Below are positions 61,311-64,000 of a stretch of 64,000 nt of DNA, one piece after another; within the stretch, counting starts at the first letter, position 1, and every line of letters begins with the position of its first letter. The translations under genes were made by a program, and so were the position numbers. The notes beneath the pieces were generated by a model, which worked only from the letters and a program-made list of their open reading frames with translations, was not told the DNA's origin and made no database searches. Source of the stretch: Bradyrhizobium sediminis (lineage in GTDB: Bacteria > Pseudomonadota > Alphaproteobacteria > Rhizobiales > Xanthobacteraceae); contig NZ_CP076134.1 of assembly GCF_018736085.1 (NCBI RefSeq), forward strand, positions 682,001-746,000, given 5' to 3'.

Positions 61311-62128
61311 ATGAACTTGCCGTATCGATGAGTACCGCGGGCGGATCCGTCCCGTCGGTGGTGTTGCCCGAAGCGCCGGCCAAGATTACCGCGCGTGGTC
61401 TGAATTTCTATTACGGCGAAAACCACGCGCTGAAGGACATCAACATCGCGCTCGGCACCCATCGCGTCACCGCCTTCATCGGGCCGTCCGGCTGCGGCAA
61501 GTCGACCCTGCTGCGGATTTTCAACCGGATGTACGACCTCTATCCTGGCCAGCGCGCCACCGGCCAGGTGATGCTGGACCAGACCAACATCCTCGATCCC
61601 AAGCTCGATCTCAACCTGCTGCGCGCCCGCGTCGGCATGGTGTTCCAGAAGCCGACGCCGTTTCCGATGACGATCTACGAGAACATCGCGTTCGGCATCC
61701 GGCTCTATGAGAAGATCTCCAAATCGGAAATGGACGGCCGGGTCGAAAAGGCGCTGCGCGGCGGCGCGCTGTGGAACGAGGTCAAGGACAAGCTGAACGC
61801 CTCCGGCCTCAGCCTGTCCGGCGGCCAGCAGCAGCGGCTCTGTATCGCCCGCACCGTGGCAGTGCGGCCCGAGGTCATCCTGTTCGACGAGCCGTGCTCG
61901 GCGCTTGATCCGATTTCGACCGCCAAGATCGAGGAACTGATCACGGAACTGGCGGAGGACTACACCATCGCCATCGTCACCCATAATATGCAGCAGGCCG
62001 CGCGCGTCTCCGACAAGACCGCCTTCATGTATCTGGGCGAGCTGGTCGAATTCGACGACACCAACAAGATCTTCACTTCGCCAAGCGACCGGCGCACCCA
62101 GGACTACATCACCGGCCGGTTCGGCTGA
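61307..62128 (+). CDS. pstB: Phosphate ABC ATPase PstB
   Basis: A 273-residue ATPase. Walker [10 protein letters not shown] (about residue 61), [13 protein letters not shown] signature, Walker [14 protein letters not shown], and the PstB-specific [17 protein letters not shown] and [23 protein letters not shown] overlap with pstA. It powers phosphate uptake and takes part in signalling to PhoR through PhoU. Confidence 0.95.
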   Translation: MNELAVSMSTAGGSVPSVVLPEAPAKITARGLNFYYGENHALKDINIALGTHRVTAFIGPSGCGKSTLLRIFNRMYDLYPGQRATGQVMLDQTNILDPKLDLNLLRARVGMVFQKPTPFPMTIYENIAFGIRLYEKISKSEMDGRVEKALRGGALWNEVKDKLNASGLSLSGGQQQRLCIARTVAVRPEVILFDEPCSALDPISTAKIEELITELAEDYTIAIVTHNMQQAARVSDKTAFMYLGELVEFDDTNKIFTSPSDRRTQDYITGRFG

Positions 62129-62138
62129 GGAGAGAAAA

Positions 62139-62852
62139 ATGCCTTCTGAACACACCGCCAAGGCGTTCGACAGCGATCTGCAGGAATTGACCCGGCTGGT
62201 CTCGGAGATGGGCGGTCTCACCGAGCGCATGATCGTCGACTCCGTCGACGCGCTGATCCGCCGGGATGTCGCACTCGGCAATCGCGTCGTTGCCGCCGAC
62301 GCCGAAATCGACCAACTGCAGCACGTCATCGAGGAACGCGCGGTGCTCACCATTGCCCGGCGTCAGCCGATGGCGGTGGACCTGCGCGAAATCGTCGGCG
62401 CCATGCGGGTCGCCATTGATCTCGAGCGGATCGGCGACCTCGCCAAGAACATCGGCAAGCGGGTCTCGGCGCTGGAGAGCGATTTCCAGCCCCTGAAACT
62501 GATCCGCGGCCTCGAGCACATGACCGACCTCGTGCAGGGCCAAATCAAATCCGTGCTCGACGCCTATGCGGCGCACGATCTGCCGGCGGCGATGAGCGTG
62601 TGGAAGGGCGACGAGGAGGTCGACGCCATCTGCACATCGCTGTTCCGCGAACTCCTGACCTATATGATGGAAGATCCGCGCAACATCTCGTTCTGCATCC
62701 ATCTGATGTTCTGCGCCAAGAACATCGAGCGGATCGGCGATCACGCCACCAATATCGCGGAAACCGTGTTCTACATGATCGAAGGCCAGCAGATGGTCGA
62801 CAAGCGCCCGAAAGGCGACATGACGACCTTTGCCGCGACCGTGCCGGACTGA
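62139..62852 (+). CDS. phoU: Phosphate signalling regulator PhoU
   Basis: A 237-residue all-helical protein with two PhoU domains of about 90 residues (EMGGLTERMIVDSVDALIRRD ... REIVGAMRVAIDLERIGDLAKNIGKR, then a second repeat ending in CAKNIERIGDHATNIAETVFYM). The E/DxxRxxDH-type metal motifs are visible in both. GAGGAGAGAAAA precedes the ATG. It links Pst transport activity to PhoR and keeps PhoB off when phosphate is plentiful. Confidence 0.94.
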   Translation: MPSEHTAKAFDSDLQELTRLVSEMGGLTERMIVDSVDALIRRDVALGNRVVAADAEIDQLQHVIEERAVLTIARRQPMAVDLREIVGAMRVAIDLERIGDLAKNIGKRVSALESDFQPLKLIRGLEHMTDLVQGQIKSVLDAYAAHDLPAAMSVWKGDEEVDAICTSLFRELLTYMMEDPRNISFCIHLMFCAKNIERIGDHATNIAETVFYMIEGQQMVDKRPKGDMTTFAATVPD

Positions 62853-62898
62853 AAGAGCGTCGCGTGAACAGAATATCACAAGAGAGAAGGCCAAGAAT

Positions 62899-63600
62899 AT
62901 GAGTGCGCGCATTATGGTGGTGGAAGACGAGGAAGCGCTCACCACGCTGTTGCGCTACAACCTCGATGCCGAAGGCTACGACGTCGAAACCGTCGGGCGC
63001 GGCGACGACGCCGACACGCGGCTGAAGGAGCGCGTGCCCGATTTGGTGGTACTGGACTGGATGCTGCCGGGCCTGTCCGGCATCGAGCTGTGCCGCCGCT
63101 TGCGGGCGCGGCCGGAAACGCGGCAACTGCCGATCATCATGCTGACCGCGCGCGGCGAGGAGAGCGAGCGCGTGCGCGGGCTCGCCACCGGCGCCGACGA
63201 CTATATCGTAAAACCCTTTTCGGTGCCGGAATTGCTGGCGCGGGTGAAGGGCCTGTTGCGCCGCGCCAGTCCCGAGCGGCTGGCCACCGTGCTGACCTAT
63301 GGCGACCTCGAACTCGATCGCGAAAAGCGCCGCGTCGCGCGCTCCGGCCGTCCGATCGATCTCGGCCCCACCGAGTATCGCCTGCTGGAATTTTTCCTCG
63401 AGCATCCCGGCCGGGTGTTCAGCCGCGAGCAGCTGCTCGACAGCGTCTGGGGCCGCGACATCTACATCGACGAGCGCACCGTCGACGTGCACATCGGCCG
63501 CCTGCGCAAACTGCTCAACCCCGGCCGCGAGCAGGACCCGATCCGCACTGTCCGCGGCGCCGGCTACGCGCTGGACGACAGGTTCGCCAAGGCGGAGTAA
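62899..63600 (+). CDS. phoB: Phosphate regulon response regulator PhoB
   Basis: A 233-residue OmpR-family regulator. Receiver domain with VVEDEE, phospho-acceptor D53 (VVLDWMLPG) and K105 (DDYIVKPFS); the winged-helix domain (about 135-230) has LGPTEYRLLEFFLEHPGRVFSREQLLDSVWG and DERTVDVHIGRLRKLL, the PhoB recognition helix. AGAAGGCC precedes the ATG. Last gene of the cluster and autoregulated through the Pho box at 58230. Confidence 0.94.
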   Translation: MSARIMVVEDEEALTTLLRYNLDAEGYDVETVGRGDDADTRLKERVPDLVVLDWMLPGLSGIELCRRLRARPETRQLPIIMLTARGEESERVRGLATGADDYIVKPFSVPELLARVKGLLRRASPERLATVLTYGDLELDREKRRVARSGRPIDLGPTEYRLLEFFLEHPGRVFSREQLLDSVWGRDIYIDERTVDVHIGRLRKLLNPGREQDPIRTVRGAGYALDDRFAKAE

Positions 63601-63609
63601 TTCCCAGCC

Positions 63610-63734
63610 GTCGTCCTCGCGAACGCGAGGACCCATAACCACCGATGTTGATTGTTTGAAAAGCTGGAGCCCCAGCTCGGCATAACCACAAGCACCTGTG
63701 GTCATGGGTCCCTGCGTTCGTTCGCAGGGACGAC
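63610..63734. repeat. Palindromic intergenic repeat (family A, copy 3)
   Basis: GTCGTCCTCGCGAACGCGAGG, then ACCCATAACCACC, a 60-base spacer with its own dyad (AGCTGGAGCCCCAGCT), GGTCATGGGTCCCTGCG and GGGACGAC. It lies between the convergent phoB and gcrA genes, a terminator-like position. Confidence 0.8.
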
Positions 63735-63752
63735 GACGTTTAGATACCGCGC

Positions 63753-64000
63753 TTACCGCGTCGGCTTCGCCGGTTGCCGGCGGCGGTCGCTGGCCGGCTG
63801 GTAGGCGATGCGCGAGTGGTGCGCGCAATAGGGCAGGCTGGTCAGCGCCTTGCCGCCGCAGAAGAAGAATTCCGGGCTCGAGGGATCGCCGACCGGCCAG
63901 TGGCAAGTGGCCTCGTTCAACTCCAGCAGCGACAGGCGCTGGCTCATCGGCACCACGTTGTCGTAGGCGATCGGATCCGGCTCCATCTCGACTTCGAAGG
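63753..64000 (-). CDS. gcrA: GcrA-family cell-cycle regulator, partial
   Basis: The C-terminal 82 codons are in the window; the N-terminal DNA-binding part lies beyond the right edge. MSQRLSLLELNEATCHWPVGDP and FFFCGGKALTSLPYCAHHSRIAYQPASDRRR match the conserved C-terminal region of GcrA, with its cysteine/histidine pattern that contacts sigma-70. GcrA activates cell-cycle genes at methylated GANTC sites in alphaproteobacteria. The ATG at 63986 is internal; the frame stays open to the edge. Confidence 0.85.
   Translation of the reverse strand, partial: FEVEMEPDPIAYDNVVPMSQRLSLLELNEATCHWPVGDPSSPEFFFCGGKALTSLPYCAHHSRIAYQPASDRRRQPAKPTR

Overview
The window looks like a stretch of chromosome from a high-GC alphaproteobacterium of the Bradyrhizobium/Rhodopseudomonas group. 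The evidence is a GcrA-type cell-cycle regulator at the right edge, an aerobic benzoyl-CoA (box) pathway with an XRE/shikimate-kinase regulator, a CouR-like MarR regulator next to a feruloyl-CoA-synthase-type ligase, a phoR-pstSCAB-phoU-phoB cluster, and several families of intergenic palindromic repeats of the kind common in these genomes. I found no tRNA, rRNA, CRISPR array or prophage.

Layout. 1-2763: minus-strand redox genes (partial thioredoxin-fold protein, CcdA, cupredoxin) behind a possible Fur/Mur-type dyad, a small secreted protein and an ECF sigma factor without an adjacent anti-sigma gene. 3037-4538: an IS110-family (IS1111-like) element sits inside a palindromic intergenic repeat. 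Its non-coding end holds two short segments that together match the interrupted target without a gap, as expected of a bridge/seek RNA. 4556-10104: a minus-strand signalling operon (TRAP-type binding protein, HAMP histidine kinase, REC-histidine kinase, OmpR-type regulator) with no transporter. 10314-12641: an orphan UgpB-like binding protein and an APH-fold kinase.

12707-25610: two convergent operons that probably handle urea-derived nitrogen compounds. The plus operon has a peptide-type ABC transporter, AtzG/AtzE/AtzH-like proteins and a GntR regulator. The minus operon has a biuret-hydrolase-like cysteine hydrolase, an NCS2-type permease and allophanate hydrolase (AtzF), linked by ATGA overlaps. 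Together they could take carboxybiuret or biuret through allophanate to ammonia and CO2. No cyanuric acid hydrolase is present.

25824-45447: aromatic-acid genes. These are a MarR/feruloyl-CoA-synthase pair with a clear dyad operator, NDH-2, a branched-chain-type ABC transporter, a glutamine-synthetase-like enzyme with a Rieske oxygenase and an IclR regulator, a carboxymethyl-hydroxymuconate isomerase, BoxR, benzoate-CoA ligase and an alpha/beta hydrolase. 45455-51553: boxC-boxB-boxA-boxB, with two divergent boxB copies (about 82% identical by my hand alignment) and two TGCA-N6-TGCA sites, the known BzdR/BoxR operator pattern, in front. 51637-56867: an SDR, a polysaccharide deacetylase, an OmpA/BON protein, a small membrane protein and a flippase-like membrane protein.

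56869-63600: phosphate starvation cluster phoR-pstS-pstC-pstA-pstB-phoU-phoB with a near-consensus Pho box ahead of pstS and a strong hairpin after it. The window ends inside gcrA on the minus strand. Five families of palindromic or heptamer repeats recur between genes. One copy lies in frame inside the interdomain linker of a fused ABC ATPase.
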